Positions 1 through 9,400 of a stretch of 31,447 nucleotides of DNA are shown piece after piece (the stretch's first letter is position 1; every line of letters begins with the position of its first letter). The notes beneath the pieces are model-generated. The model saw only the letters and a program-made list of their open reading frames with translations. It ran no database searches and was not told where the DNA came from. This stretch comes from Dimorphilus gyrociliatus (lineage: Eukaryota > Annelida > Polychaeta > Dinophilidae): contig CAJFCJ010000133.1 of NCBI GenBank assembly GCA_904063045.1, positions 17,208 to 48,654 on the forward strand, given 5' to 3'. The position numbers and the translations under genes are program-made.

Positions 1-88
1 TAGGTCTTAAGGTTATGATTAGAGTAAAATCATTGCCGTTTTCAACAACATCTTTCCAGGGTTTTACATATTTGGTTTACGTGAACAC

Positions 89-116
89 CAGACAACCTTG
101 AGAAAAAGGTTGTCTG
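89..116. repeat. Perfect 11-bp hairpin
   Basis: The sequence cagacaacctt is followed by a 6-base loop (gagaaa) and then its exact reverse complement aaggttgtctg. It lies about 400 bp upstream of the left MPC2 start codon and recurs in the right arm near 19330-19357. Its function is unknown; a terminator or a small transposon relic are both possible. Confidence 0.7.
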
Positions 117-512
117 ATTTCCAATCTATAACAAGCTATGCTTAATAATGTATTGTTTTTATCTCAAATCAATAATGGTTATTTTTTTAATCTCCTGAAT
201 AAAGTGGACTTTATAAAAAAATGTACACCTGTAAATTTTGATTTACAAAAAGAACTCTATTTTGTAGGAAATAAATTCTTTGCCCAGATTAGATGAAGCC
301 ATTATGGAATTTGCACCATTAAGTGTCTCTTCTCTTGATAAATTTTATTGAAAGCGTCCTGACTTATTGTAGTAGTAGAACTACAACTTGCCAATCTTCT
401 GGCAATTTCTTTTTCTCAATCCTGAATGTCTGAATAGACTAAAAAAACTAGACCACATTTTGATCAACCGGTCTCAAACTTGAACAAAATCAATAGTGAC
501 CGGTTGAACAAA

Positions 513-1354
513 ATGGCAAAGGTATATAGATCATTGATAAATAACATTGGTAAATTCGTTCCACGGAGATTACAACCGTTTCGGAAGCATGAATCAGGTA
601 GAAAGAATAATTTTGAATATGATGTTATTAACAATATGTAATTTCAGGTCCAAAAATAACATTTTATTGGGCACCAACTTTCAAATGGGTATACAATGGT
701 TAAATAAACATTATTTACTGTAATAAAACTTTGATTGTATTTACAGGGGTTAGTTATAGCTGGTCTAGCTGACTATGCCCGACCAGCTGAATATTTGAGC
801 CTCCCCCAATCTGTTTCCCTGGCTGCAATAGGTATTTTCATTTTTTCGCGTGGTTATAAAGTAAACACAGGTACGTTGGAACACCTCAAATTTTTATAGG
901 CCAAATATTAAAAATCTTTTCACGATGAAAAAAGATTACTTTTTTTATTTTTTTAGTGTTTAATAATAGGTTCAACTTGCCATTTTATATAAATTTCTTT
1001 AAAACAGCAGTTAGGTATGTTTATACCTAATATATTTTTTATAGAAAATACCATAACCATTAATTAAAAGTTGGCCTATCAAAATTTACGGTGTCCATAC
1101 ACTCCTGTTGTCCACTTTATAAGAAGTTATGAATGTCAACCAAACCTCTTTTTGTCATCAACTGATTAATTATAAGATAGACAATGTGTTACCTATCTGG
1201 TTTTGCAGGATGCATCTGGGCAAGACATTCCCTACTTATATCTCCGGCAGCTTTAAGTTTACCTTTGTTCAACATTTTAGTGGCAATAATAGGATTCTCT
1301 CAAATTGGCCGCATATGGAATTATAAACAAAAAAAGAAAAAGGAGCAAGACTAA
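513..1354 (+). CDS. MPC2: Mitochondrial pyruvate carrier subunit 2 (left copy)
   Basis: MPC2 pairs with MPC1 in the mitochondrial inner membrane to import pyruvate (family knowledge). The coding exons are 513-597, 648-688, 747-831 and 1209-1354, with GT-AG introns of 50, 58 and 377 nt and intron phases 1, 0 and 1. The joined frame gives 118 residues; animal MPC2 is usually about 125. Diagnostic segments are FYWAPTFKWG, the MPC2-type AGLADYARPAE followed by LSLPQS, then CIWARHSLL and a last helix ending IGFSQIGRIWNYK. A lysine-rich tail (KQKKKKKEQD) closes the protein. The start ATG sits at the head of a basic amphipathic N terminus containing KFVPRRLQPFRKH. Upstream lies a paired accggt motif around 468-502. 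The exons I compared match the right-arm copy exactly, and the differences I saw fall in introns or flanks. This looks like a functional host gene rather than a retrocopy, because its introns are kept. Confidence 0.95.
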
Positions 1355-2464
1355 AACAGACTTTTTTTGAATTATTCTATTCTCTCTGTTTTGCATAATG
1401 TTAATAAGTAATACATTACTGTTAAGAACTAATTTGAATAGTATAAGTTATTAAAATATTAACGACTGGATAGGTGTTGAACAGTAAAAAGAGGGTAAGA
1501 GGTTAAATATACTAAAAGTTAATAGACAGAATAAAAAAAATCAAACAAAGCTTATAAAAAAGTGCTCATTTTTTGGGAGTGAAACCATACCTGTTGATGG
1601 TAAAACTGTACTCAATGAGGTATAAAATTGCTATAACATTACCTTGTGGCTATAATAGTGGCTTTCAGATTAAGTCTTATGGCTCATGGTGAGGGTTTAT
1701 TAATAAAGTTATAGTTGGTTTAATTCAAATTTATTGTGAAAGATTTACATCATATAGCTTATAGTCTTTCTCTCACCATAAGACCTATATTTGGTAGTGC
1801 TTCAGAGTTATGCTTAAAATGGAGTAGAAAAGTCAATAGATGCTTTGACAGCTGTGTGTACTTTACCATGTTGTCAACTGTATTGGTATTGTTGATAAAG
1901 CAAGGTGTGTCTGTATCAAAGTCATCTACGCCTGATCTACAGCTTTCATTATATTTTATGCTTTAATTATATTATTCTACACAGCTAATAACAATCTTAC
2001 CTAAAAATCTATGTAAGAAAGCCCAATAATAGATGGTTGAATTATATTTCAATTAGTCAGAGCTAGGATCCATTATAGATAAGGTATGGCCAAGGTGTAT
2101 CTCAATAAATCCTCCTAAATATTGAACCTTATGACTTACTGTTAGTAAAGAAATAGACAAAATTCACCAAGGTGATGATTGAATATCAGGGATAAACCTG
2201 AAAGTATATAAACACCTACTGTTCTATTCCTGTGTAACCCAATTTATCATAATTTGATTTAGACATTCCATTAATGTTTCTGTTACATCATGTGAATCTA
2301 AGTAGAAAATATGCCATTGAATATCTAATTCTCAAAGACAGTGTTCATATATTAAAAAGAGAAAAAGTCACAAATTGAACTCTTCTATTAATTTTGTATC
2401 TACCCTGCGCCATCTCTAGATACAAAAGTTAAAATAATACTCAAGGTGTGAACCCATGAAAAGC
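1355..2464. other. MPC2 to U1 spacer with an unassigned open segment
   Basis: No recognisable gene lies here. A stop-free minus-strand segment of 68 codons at 1759-1962 reads like protein, with runs such as DDFDTDTPCF and ALPNIGLMVRERL before its stop. The opposite strand is also open there (about 76 codons), so the coding strand is not decided. An interrupted palindrome (gtatct / agatac, 2396-2423) lies 42-69 bp before the U1 start, where snRNA genes carry a proximal sequence element. Calling it a promoter element is only inference. Confidence 0.4.
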
Positions 2465-2620
2465 GTACTTACCTGGCAGAAGGAATTGCTACGATCAATA
2501 AGGTAGCTTCGTCAGACTGAGGCCTTTCCATTGCACTTTGGATTGGTTGACGTCTGTGATCATTTCACATTGAGATGACTCAACTGTCCAATTTTTTTTA
2601 ATAATCTTAAATTGATTTTT
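2465..2620 (+). ncRNA. U1: U1 spliceosomal snRNA (left copy)
   Basis: U1 snRNA base-pairs with 5' splice sites in the U1 snRNP. The 5' end contains ACTTACCTGGCAG, the invariant splice-site-pairing segment. Stem-loop I is GCTAC / GTAGC with a loop reading GATCAATAAG, close to the usual U1-70K site GATCACGAAG. Stem-loop II is closed by CGTCA / TGACG and exposes ATTGCAC, the U1A-binding loop. Stem-loop III pairs TCATTTC with GAGATGA and is followed by CTCAACTG. The Sm site is AA plus eight T at 2590-2599. A weak, AU-only-looking stem-loop IV (AATAATC / GATTTTT) ends near 2620, giving about 156 nt against about 164 in vertebrates. The reverse complement contains a perfect GTAAGTA and can be mistaken for a protein exon with a splice donor. 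The 3' end is the least certain part. Confidence 0.93.
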
Positions 2621-2628
2621 AGTTTTTC

Positions 2629-2889
2629 TTATGATATTTGCATTGTAATTCTTGACTTAATGACAATATCAACTTGTGAATATACATCATCCATTACTTC
2701 TTTACTTCTCTGTATTTTCTTTTTCAGGACTATTTTCAACTGTGCTTTTTCTCTAAATCTGTTGAATTTTTCCATTATTTCTCTATGTTGGTGATTCTTC
2801 TCTATTTTTTTCCGATTTGATTTTAAGGCTACTGCTTCATCAAACTTAGTCTTTGGTATCTGTTTCTGAATGGTTTTAGTAGTATTTTT
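2629..2889 (-). CDS. Unassigned coiled-coil-like open segment, probable terminal exon (left copy)
   Basis: On the minus strand an AG acceptor-like site (gtgtag) is followed by 87 codons ending in TAA. The product is highly charged and probably helical, with stretches such as KFDEAVALKSNRKKIEKN and REIMEKFNRFREKAQLK. It has no Cys motif and I recognise no family. Codon and residue use look like real coding sequence, but I could not connect an upstream exon: the reading frame is closed just before the acceptor, and the upstream 2890-3130 segment is open in other frames. It runs tail to tail with the U1 gene, with 8 bp between the ends. It could be the last exon of a host gene cut by the duplication boundary, or a relic. 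Confidence 0.4.
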   Translation of the reverse strand, partial: KNTTKTIQKQIPKTKFDEAVALKSNRKKIEKNHQHREIMEKFNRFREKAQLKIVLKKKIQRSKEVMDDVYSQVDIVIKSRITMQIS

Positions 2890-3149
2890 CTACACTTACT
2901 CCACCATGGGGTTAAGAAAGATATTGCATACCAACACTCAAAAATCAAGTAAGTGACTATAGAGGTTAACTGTCCTAATGGGGTCAACTGTCCAGATCCT
3001 GCAAGAGCAGTACACCAACATGCGGCACTGCAAAAACATGCCTGCCTCATCTGTTTTTGAATAGGATATAATAAGTTTGACATGCATTTTTTCTATACTG
3101 TTTGTTCCTTTGTTAATTCCATAGTTGAACAATCTGTTATGATCAAAAA

Positions 3150-3295
3150 ATCTATTTCCTACAAAATAAAGGTCTTTCTAAAATTCTGGAATCTAATTCT
3201 ACTAAATAAAAGTCTTTCCAAATTCCCATTTAAAATTCCTATAAACGTTTCTGTATTATAATTGCTACAAAATAGAAGCCTTTCTAAAGTTCAAA
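3150..3295. repeat. Degenerate short tandem repeat (left copy)
   Basis: Three imperfect copies of a unit containing a ctacaaaataaaaggcctttc-like core occur in a row (around 3160, 3200 and 3270). The same array is in the right arm at about 16147-16292. The unit is AT-rich and diverged and no element was recognised. Confidence 0.45.
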
Positions 3296-3450
3296 TATAT
3301 CTAAAGTTGAAATATCATTGTTATTATTTCTAAGTGCACAGTATGCATGCCTTAAAATGGGCTGAAATGTTGTGGCACTCTATCGAAAGATTCAGTTGAG
3401 ATAAATTTTTTAATTTGGCTACAAATTAAATGAGCTAGATTTATTTTTAG

Positions 3451-3840
3451 AGTTTGGGATACAGTAAAGCTTATCAATCAAATGTGAATAATGGGAGGAC
3501 AACATTAAAAAAGATATCAGAAATACCTTTCCTTCATTCTACTACTGTACCAACAATCTTCAATTTAACTGAGCATGAAATGAAAGCAACAAACAGACAT
3601 TCTGATTTGATAGACTATATCACATTACCATAATCAGATCTTTTTACCAATTGGTTAATGAATTAAATAAGGAAGCTTCCCTTATTGATGTTTATAAAAA
3701 ATCTTGTCTTAAAAAGATGAAAAAACAGGGAAAAAAGAATATTTGAATTTTCAGGTTAAAATATTCCAATTGTGGGATTTTCAAAATTTCGTATTAATAA
3801 TAGAAATGGATGGGCTTGAGAAAAAACATACTAAGAAAAA
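3451..3840 (+). pseudogene. Decayed MULE transposase C-terminal exon (left copy)
   Basis: Translating the plus strand gives SLGYSKAYQS right after a ttttag acceptor. This matches the start of the last exon of the intact MULE transposase at 23632-24141 (KLGYINDYKE). Further matches in shifting frames are IPFLHSTTVPTIFNL, DLIDYI, FYQLVNELNKEASLIDVYKK and QVKIFQLWDF. Stops and frameshifts separate these blocks, so it is dead. It is followed at about 3816-3850 by two diverged copies of the GGGAAAAAACGTCC-type terminal unit. The inverted-repeat boundary lies about 25 bp further in. Confidence 0.75.
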
Positions 3841-3873
3841 AATGTGTTGGGGTATGTAAAGATGTTCTGGGCA

Positions 3874-4540
3874 TCATTTTATCATCATTTTATTAAAACT
3901 GATATTTGCAAGATTGTTAATTGTATAATACGGCTCCAACCTAAATCAATCTTTCTTGAATGTCATGGAGCATTTAGCAAGAATTGAATGAATATTTTAA
4001 ACAATTTACATATTCTTCTACAAGGCCTAACATTTCAACACAACATGTAATTTTAGCATATATTATTTATTGATTGTTCTTTGAAACGAATATGTCTATG
4101 ACTACAGAAGAAACTGTGTAGATACAAGATTAAAAGATAACTCATCTAACAAGCAGATGATCAGATATTTCCTTCAAAGTGGTGACAATTTTCATTTTGA
4201 ATTTGCCAGTTTTGTATTTACAATTAATAAGACACATTTTGCACTTATCTAAAGTATTTTATCAAATCATATCTTCCTTATTTTAAGGTTACTTGAGAAA
4301 AATCAATTGTATTATGTTATATTGAAATTCTAGAAATTTCTGGCCCGATAAAACTGTATTGATCCTTTCCAAACAATTGCCAGTTTATCAAAGTACTCAC
4401 AAATAATAATAAAAGTGTAAAAACTATGTTTTAGACATCAATACCAAAGAGACGCATCAGCAAGTTATGACACACAAATGACTACTATGATTAGGAACAA
4501 CTACATCTTTATATAGGATTGGGAAATAAGCAATTGCATT
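3874..4540. other. Gene-free AT-rich stretch
   Basis: This is the first unique sequence inside the left boundary of the inverted repeat. It is AT-rich with many stops in all frames. I see no gene, RNA or repeat unit that I can support. Confidence 0.5.
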
Positions 4541-5210
4541 TCCTGTTATTTTAAATGTTTATCCATTAGGATATGTAATTGGTGCGTAATAATATTTCCA
4601 TCACCCATATTTGTATTGAAATTCAAATCTATGAAGTGGATATTGTCACATTTTTTCAGAACACATGCAATATAAATACATTGCTCTTTAGTTAGATTGC
4701 AATCAGCAAATGCACACTTTGTCAGTGTTTTTGATGATTGTACAAGTACATTACTAGATGAATGCTAACTTATCACCCATTTATTTACCACTTAAAATGA
4801 TCTGTTCTAATTTTGATAAATTCAATAAAAAGTATCCCAATTCTTTACATTCTATAGCAGAAAAATTACAATATGCAAAATTAAGATATGTTAAACTGTT
4901 TAATTCTTTACATAATTGAATTAGTTTCTGTCTGTTATGTTATTAAAAATCACATTAAATCTTTCTAAAAAATGTAATTATCTTATTTTAATGAGCTAAT
5001 TGATTTCCATTGGGTAAAATGTATAAATTTACACCCACAAAAGATTAAACTTCTTAAAGAGGTTGATGATTTTTTTAACCCTTGACAAATACTCAATAGT
5101 CCCTTTTTATTAATTTTTACATTTCTGCTCAAATCTACAGTTTCCAAACTAGGAAAACTTTTCAATATTTTCCCAATTATTATTCATAGATTATCTGTTA
5201 ACATTCACAT
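4541..5210 (-). pseudogene. Decayed RNI-type LRR gene fragment
   Basis: The minus strand encodes broken leucine-rich repeat units of the same family as the gene at 7726-9093. Blocks such as SLETVDLSRN, GLLSICQGLKKSS and NLTKEQCIYIA are interrupted by stops and frameshifts. The order of blocks agrees with the intact paralogue, so this is a duplicated and decayed copy rather than chance similarity. No N-terminal domain remains. It lies on the same strand as the two better-preserved minus-strand LRR genes. Confidence 0.75.
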
Positions 5211-5261
5211 TGATAAATTAATTTATTTTGTCTTTATAATATGAGCAAATTTTCAAAGATA

Positions 5262-5264
<3 letters not shown>

Positions 5265-5294
<30 letters not shown>
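5265..5294. repeat. (AT)15 microsatellite
   Basis: A pure dinucleotide AT run of 30 bases directly upstream of the decayed LRR fragment. Confidence 0.98.
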
Positions 5295-5297
<3 letters not shown>

Positions 5298-5830
5298 AAA
5301 AATCTTTGTAGAAAACCTATCTGAAAAGTTAATTTTGTAATTGATTCATTGAAATGTTTGAATATGATTTTAGTAAAAAGGTTGCTGAACAATAGGCAGT
5401 ATAAAAGTATGAGTATTAGTGTATGTTTATATGTTAGTTTAGGAGAGTTAAAAGAACAAGAAAGAAGAAAAATGCATTAAATTCGGACAAAGAAATAATT
5501 TCCTTCCTGATTTAATTTAATCTGTAAAATTTCCTTAATTCTGTCATATCTTGTTAAAGAGATAACCTCAATAAAATTAAATTCAATAAAAAAAATCATA
5601 TTTGATTAATAGATTAAAAACTTATCAGTGAATTTTTCATGTTTTTTCATATTAATATTTTTAACAGAAAAAATCTTCAAAAACTTTATTTTCTCTTTTG
5701 TAAAACTTCCTTTCTACAAAGAAAAAAAATATGAGCTTGGATCTCCTGACCTAGACACATGATAGGCACTCACTCCTTCCTTCTTACATACATTCTCACG
5801 GACTCATACTGACACACAACAGCATACAGG
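5295..5830. other. Gene-free AT-rich stretch
   Basis: No gene is supported here. A less AT-rich patch at 5735-5830, containing cctgacctagacacatgat, stands out from its surroundings and could be the edge of a short interspersed element. I found no tRNA-like boxes that would prove it. Confidence 0.35.
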
Positions 5831-5832
5831 CT

Positions 5833-6240
5833 CTGTTGAAAAATGAATTGCTGAAAATGTTCTGCTTCCTTTTGCAATTATGGGAAATATTGTAAAAGTT
5901 GAAATAGAGTTTATCAAAATTAAGGATTACCTTAAATCAATTGATAAACTTGCTGATTTCATTGATTATTTTGAACTTGGATTATGAATGATGTTTGTTC
6001 ACCAAAAAGATGGTCTATCTATCAATGTGCAATAAGAACAAATAATGATGTTGAGGGATTTCACAATCAGTTGAACATTTTATTCTGTGATAGATGAATT
6101 GAGAAGGAAAGCTGATCTTATAGCAGCATATCAAAGAATGTTATCAGAAAAGAAGATATTAAGATAACAAAGAAAGCTTTATAAGAACCTGCAAAATAAA
6201 ATATTTTCAATTTGAAAAAGATTTGAAAACCATGAGATGA
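5833..6240 (+). pseudogene. MULE transposase C-terminal fragment
   Basis: The plus strand contains blocks of the last transposase exon: IDKLADFIDYFEL, then a segment equivalent to the signature RTNNDVEGFHNQLN, then IDELRRKADLIAAYQRMLS. These match the intact copy at 23632-24141 in order. At least three frameshifts or stops break them. A pair of 14-bp terminal units follows at 6349-6384 and probably belongs to this element. The 5' part of the element is absent. Confidence 0.75.
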
Positions 6241-6348
6241 CTTCCTCAGAAGTTCTAGAAAAGTGTTCTGAACTTTATTTATATTCAATTGTTCAAATAA
6301 ACACACTTTCATTTCTTGTTTTATATATTTTAGGTTCAAAAATTTTGT

Positions 6349-6384
6349 GGCCGTTTTCTGTCTCAGTTGGGGCCATTTTCTGTC
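6349..6384. repeat. Two-unit MULE-type terminal repeat remnant
   Basis: GGCCGTTTTCTGTC (6349-6362) and GGCCATTTTCTGTC (6371-6384) are two 14-bp units 22 bp apart. Their spacing and position after a transposase C-terminal fragment match the tandem-unit terminal repeats of the MULEs at 13488-14939 and 23392-25964. The unit sequence itself is different. Confidence 0.55.
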
Positions 6385-6444
6385 GTATTCTAAAGAATAG
6401 TATCAATGTAATATCAGACTGCTAAGAATGATTTATATTCATAC

Positions 6445-6711
6445 CAGTTGATATCGGAAATGCTTTTACTCTTGTCTCAGACAAAGGTAAAACATCTGAT
6501 GTCTGCTGAACATCTCTCTTTCTTCTAGTAGTTACTTCAAATTGAACTTTCAAAAATCCATTTGGTTGTAATGTAAAGGGAAGAAAACTAAAAGGAATGG
6601 AGCTCATTGAGTTAATAGAATACTGATCAGATGGGGAAGACTTTCTCGATTTTATGGTGATAGTATCAGCCAAACTGATATCTAGCCTATTTAGAGACTG
6701 GTTACTCTCCT
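6445..6711 (-). pseudogene. Open segment of a possible extracellular protein gene, distal exon
   Basis: The minus strand has an acceptor (ctttatag) at the upstream edge, 89 open codons, and a donor (gtatga) after FPIST at 6443-6444. Residues such as SLNRLDISLADTITIKSRK and NGFLKVQFEVTTRRKRD read like a beta-rich extracellular domain. No family is recognised. It follows the Cys-rich segment at 6901-7213 in the same orientation and may be a later exon of the same gene. No continuation was found downstream, where a MULE fragment begins. Confidence 0.4.
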
Positions 6712-6900
6712 CTATAAAGGGTTAGATTATATTGATGATTATATTGATAGGCTTAAGATGATTAAATATCAACTTATGATCATACTTTGTTATTCGCTTT
6801 CAATGTAGTGTTTTAGTTTTAACTTTAGCTGACTCATTAATATTGTTAAGAGTATGAAAATTTAAACATTGGCAACAAGCTAAAAAAAAACCTTTGTCAA

Positions 6901-7213
6901 TTATGCATTTCTATTGCTTTCAAAGTTGGTAATGTGATTGGTTTTTATTGATTTAAATTTTACATCATTGAAAATTGGACCATTAACGCAAGAGTGAGTA
7001 AATGCCAATTGTCTTTTTGAATCTGAAAAGAAATTACAACTATCAGATGGCAATGTTGTACATTTTTTAACTCAACTATCATCCGTATAGATGAACTTTT
7101 GCAATTCGTCTGTACTTCCACAATTTGAATTGTAGCAAGATAATGACTTGTATCCAATTCTTCTGTATACTGAATTTGTTGAAGAACCAACACCATAGGT
7201 ACAATCACTGTTG
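6901..7213 (-). pseudogene. Cysteine-rich extracellular-type segment with an in-frame stop
   Basis: After an acceptor-like cttag the minus strand reads SNSDCTYGVGSS, SLSCYNSNCGSTDELQKF, then one TGA stop (7072-7074). It then continues in the same frame with KKCTTLPSDSCNFFSDS, FTHSCVNGPIF and a final TAA. Seven cysteines and many Ser/Asn suggest a secreted domain. The single stop makes it a likely recent pseudogene, unless an intron or recoding skips it. The sense of the frame on both sides of the stop argues that it was coding. The segment at 7312-7614, just upstream, has a signal peptide and could be its first exon. Confidence 0.45.
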
Positions 7214-7311
7214 CTAAGCATACATACCGTACTGTTTTATGTTATATTTTTTTTTCTTTTAATATATTGCTTAGGTCAACATGACTAGAATTTAATACAG
7301 TTTTTAATTTT

Positions 7312-7614
7312 TTATTTTTCAAATTCAAATAATCTTATTTCTTCATTTCTATCTAAACTAATTGTAATTTTGTTAAAAACATGCATCATTATACTTGAAC
7401 AGTATAATTTTTTTTTGTTGAAATACAAGATTTTGCTTTCAGTCCATAACAGAGAAGATAGGGTGAACATTCTAAAGCAGAGTTGAAGATATATTTTGTC
7501 AAAGAGCTGAGTAGTAGATAATTCTTCAATTTTTGTATTTATTCTACTTAATTTTTTGCAGAATATAGTATTGATCAAAAATATCACAATGAATATGGCA
7601 AATTGGTATGGCAA
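7312..7614 (-). CDS. Small putative secreted protein or signal-peptide exon
   Basis: The 100-codon frame starts with ATG at 7614 and opens with MPYQFAIFIVIFLINTIFC, a textbook signal peptide ending at a Cys. About 80 residues follow, with three further Cys, and end in LDRNEEIRLFEFEK before TAA. No family is recognised. It is either a complete small secreted protein or the first exon of the Cys-rich gene fragment downstream; I could not place a convincing donor. In DNA this AT-rich a 100-codon frame can arise by chance, but the leader makes that less likely. Confidence 0.4.
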   Translation of the reverse strand: MPYQFAIFIVIFLINTIFCKKLSRINTKIEELSTTQLFDKIYLQLCFRMFTLSSLLWTESKILYFNKKKLYCSSIMMHVFNKITISLDRNEEIRLFEFEK

Positions 7615-7725
7615 AAATATAAATTCAAAATCATCTCAATCATTCACTAACTTGACCTTTGACCCTAGTAGATATTTTGTCTTATATGATTTATACATTA
7701 ATGATTGTTAGGTTTGTCCAATGTA

Positions 7726-9093
7726 TTATTGCCTTTCTGCAAAACTCCAATCCAAGAAGTCATTGAGAAAATGAAACAGTCTAAACTCCAAAAGTGAACT
7801 CTCTTTATCCGTGGTCAAATAATTCAGCACCTTCTTGCATAGCATAGTTTTAATTTTTACTGATGGATCATCCATATCACCATCATCTCTAAAATCCATT
7901 TTGGTTATATAAGAACAAACTGATAACAGTAGGACTAAATATCTAGTTTGACTGTCAGATAAGAAACATCCATAACAGGAGACGGTTTGAAGAGTATTTT
8001 TTGATACTTCTAACCCATCACAAATATTTGCAAGTCCATCATCCATTTTTGCATTTAAAGACAAATTTATAGATTTTATGTTGGGACATTTGTTCAACAA
8101 ATTTGCAATATAAATACATTGTTCTTTAGTTAGATTACAATCCATAAAAGATAAAATTCTTATTGAACTTGATGACTGTACAAGTGCATCACAGATGAAT
8201 GCTAATTCATCACCCATTTCTTTATTACCAGTTAAATAGACTTCCTGTATTTGTGATATATTCATTAAAAAATCTCCCAATACTTTACATTCCTTTGAAG
8301 ACAAATTACAATATCCTAAATTAAGAGATAATAAAGTTTTTGAAGATGATTTTAATGCATTACATATTGGAATCAACGCATTGTCTGTAAGGTTATTTCT
8401 ACTCAAAATCAGTTCTTTTAAATAGCATAATTGTTCTAATAATGAGCTCATTGAATCCCATTGGTTGGAATTCAGAAAATTACATGCATTTAAATTTAAA
8501 TTTCTTATATAATTTGATGATTTTTTTAAACCTTGACAAATGCTTAATACTCCATTATCGCCCATTTCTTTATTTTTACTCAAATTAACAATTTTCAATC
8601 TAGGAAAGTTTTCCAATATTTTCCCAATTTCTATCCATTCATTTTCACTAAACAAACAATTTGATAAATTCAAATGTTTTAGATTATTTGATGATGGAAT
8701 ACGGCTATTCAAAATAATTATCAATCCATTCGCCATACCAGGATTACTACTAAAATCAAATTTTTCTATTGAGGGATATTTTTCCAGTGAATCTGCAATC
8801 ATTTTCCAAGATTTCTCATCTATTTCGCAATTTTTAAATTTTATACTTGTTATTGAAATTGACAATACTTTTAATCTTTTACATAAATAATAAAAATTTT
8901 CAGTTGTAAAATGAATAACATGTGTTAGAACAGCTGATTTGGATTCATGAATTTCACACAATTTATTAATAAATGAAATATTCTCAATAGATCTATCTTC
9001 AATACCAAATTTAACATTAAAAAATTGATTTTTAGTTAATTGGTAAATTTCTGAACAATTATTACAAGTAATATTATACTTGTCTCCAGGCAA
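7726..9093 (-). CDS. RNI-type leucine-rich-repeat protein, 5'-truncated
   Basis: The frame is open for 455 codons. No ATG precedes the conserved part: the frame is closed by TAA a few codons upstream of 9093, and the natural 5' end is missing. About 350 residues form paired ribonuclease-inhibitor-type LRRs, each pair roughly 55-60 residues with cores like IKSINLSLNAKM and ISQIQEVYLTGNKEM and conserved Cys and Asn. LRR proteins of this kind bind other proteins. The first 110 residues contain a CNNC pair and a helical stretch that I do not recognise. A plus-strand MULE transposase fragment abuts and slightly overlaps the 5' end (9085-9290), so transposon insertion probably removed the first exon. 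The sequence is otherwise free of stops. It is a paralogue of the LRR part of the gene at 9401-11407. Confidence 0.75.
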   Translation of the reverse strand: MPGDKYNITCNNCSEIYQLTKNQFFNVKFGIEDRSIENISFINKLCEIHESKSAVLTHVIHFTTENFYYLCKRLKVLSISITSIKFKNCEIDEKSWKMIADSLEKYPSIEKFDFSSNPGMANGLIIILNSRIPSSNNLKHLNLSNCLFSENEWIEIGKILENFPRLKIVNLSKNKEMGDNGVLSICQGLKKSSNYIRNLNLNACNFLNSNQWDSMSSLLEQLCYLKELILSRNNLTDNALIPICNALKSSSKTLLSLNLGYCNLSSKECKVLGDFLMNISQIQEVYLTGNKEMGDELAFICDALVQSSSSIRILSFMDCNLTKEQCIYIANLLNKCPNIKSINLSLNAKMDDGLANICDGLEVSKNTLQTVSCYGCFLSDSQTRYLVLLLSVCSYITKMDFRDDGDMDDPSVKIKTMLCKKVLNYLTTDKESSLLEFRLFHFLNDFLDWSFAERQ

Positions 9094-9290
9094 AAGTTGG
9101 CATTAAAACTTTAAAAGAAGCTTTTGAGAAAAATGTATATAAAGATTTGTATGAATATATAGAAAACACATGGATTAGAGATTCTATTTGAACACCACAA
9201 AGCTGGTCTGTTTTTGGAATGAACAAATAATGATGTTGAAGCATGGCAACAGAACACTTAATGAAAAAGCTTTGCTTAATTCTTGATTCT
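9085..9290 (+). pseudogene. MULE transposase C-terminal fragment
   Basis: Plus-strand reading gives EAFEKNVYKDLYEYIENTW, IRDSI, a stop, then TPQSWSVFG and, after a frameshift, the NNDVEAW signature. This corresponds to the last exon of the intact transposase at 23632-24141. Only about 65 codons remain. It lies exactly between two minus-strand LRR genes and truncates the 5' end of the first one. Confidence 0.75.
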
Positions 9291-9400
9291 ACTTATTATT
9301 TTACCAATTAAAACCTGTATGTGCACTAAAAGAATTAAAAAAAACAAACACTTTTCAAGCTAGTAGTATTCAAATGTATTACATTTATTTTTTTAAATAT

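Larger units (their letters stand above)
1..3873 (+). repeat. Left arm of a giant inverted repeat
   Basis: This stretch is the reverse complement of 15569-19445. Position 1 pairs with 19445 and position 3873 with 15569. I checked many blocks and found only about four single-base indels (for example near 155, 868 and 1145) plus a few substitutions (for example near 3548, 3612 and 3657). Identity is therefore well above 99% by eye. The arm continues to the window edge, so its outer end is unseen. It carries a complete MPC2 gene, a U1 snRNA gene, a minus-strand coiled-coil-like open segment and a MULE remnant. The inner end is sharp: after the shared block gatgttctgggca the two copies diverge completely. 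Confidence 0.97.

Noticed and set aside
1129-1326. 65-codon plus-strand frame at the end of MPC2
   Set aside because: It is a different frame over the last MPC2 exon and preceding intron. The MPC2 frame gives the conserved IGFSQIGRIWNYK end.
8540-8890. 116-codon plus-strand frame
   Set aside because: It is the antisense of the LRR gene and reflects the repetitive codon pattern of the LRRs.
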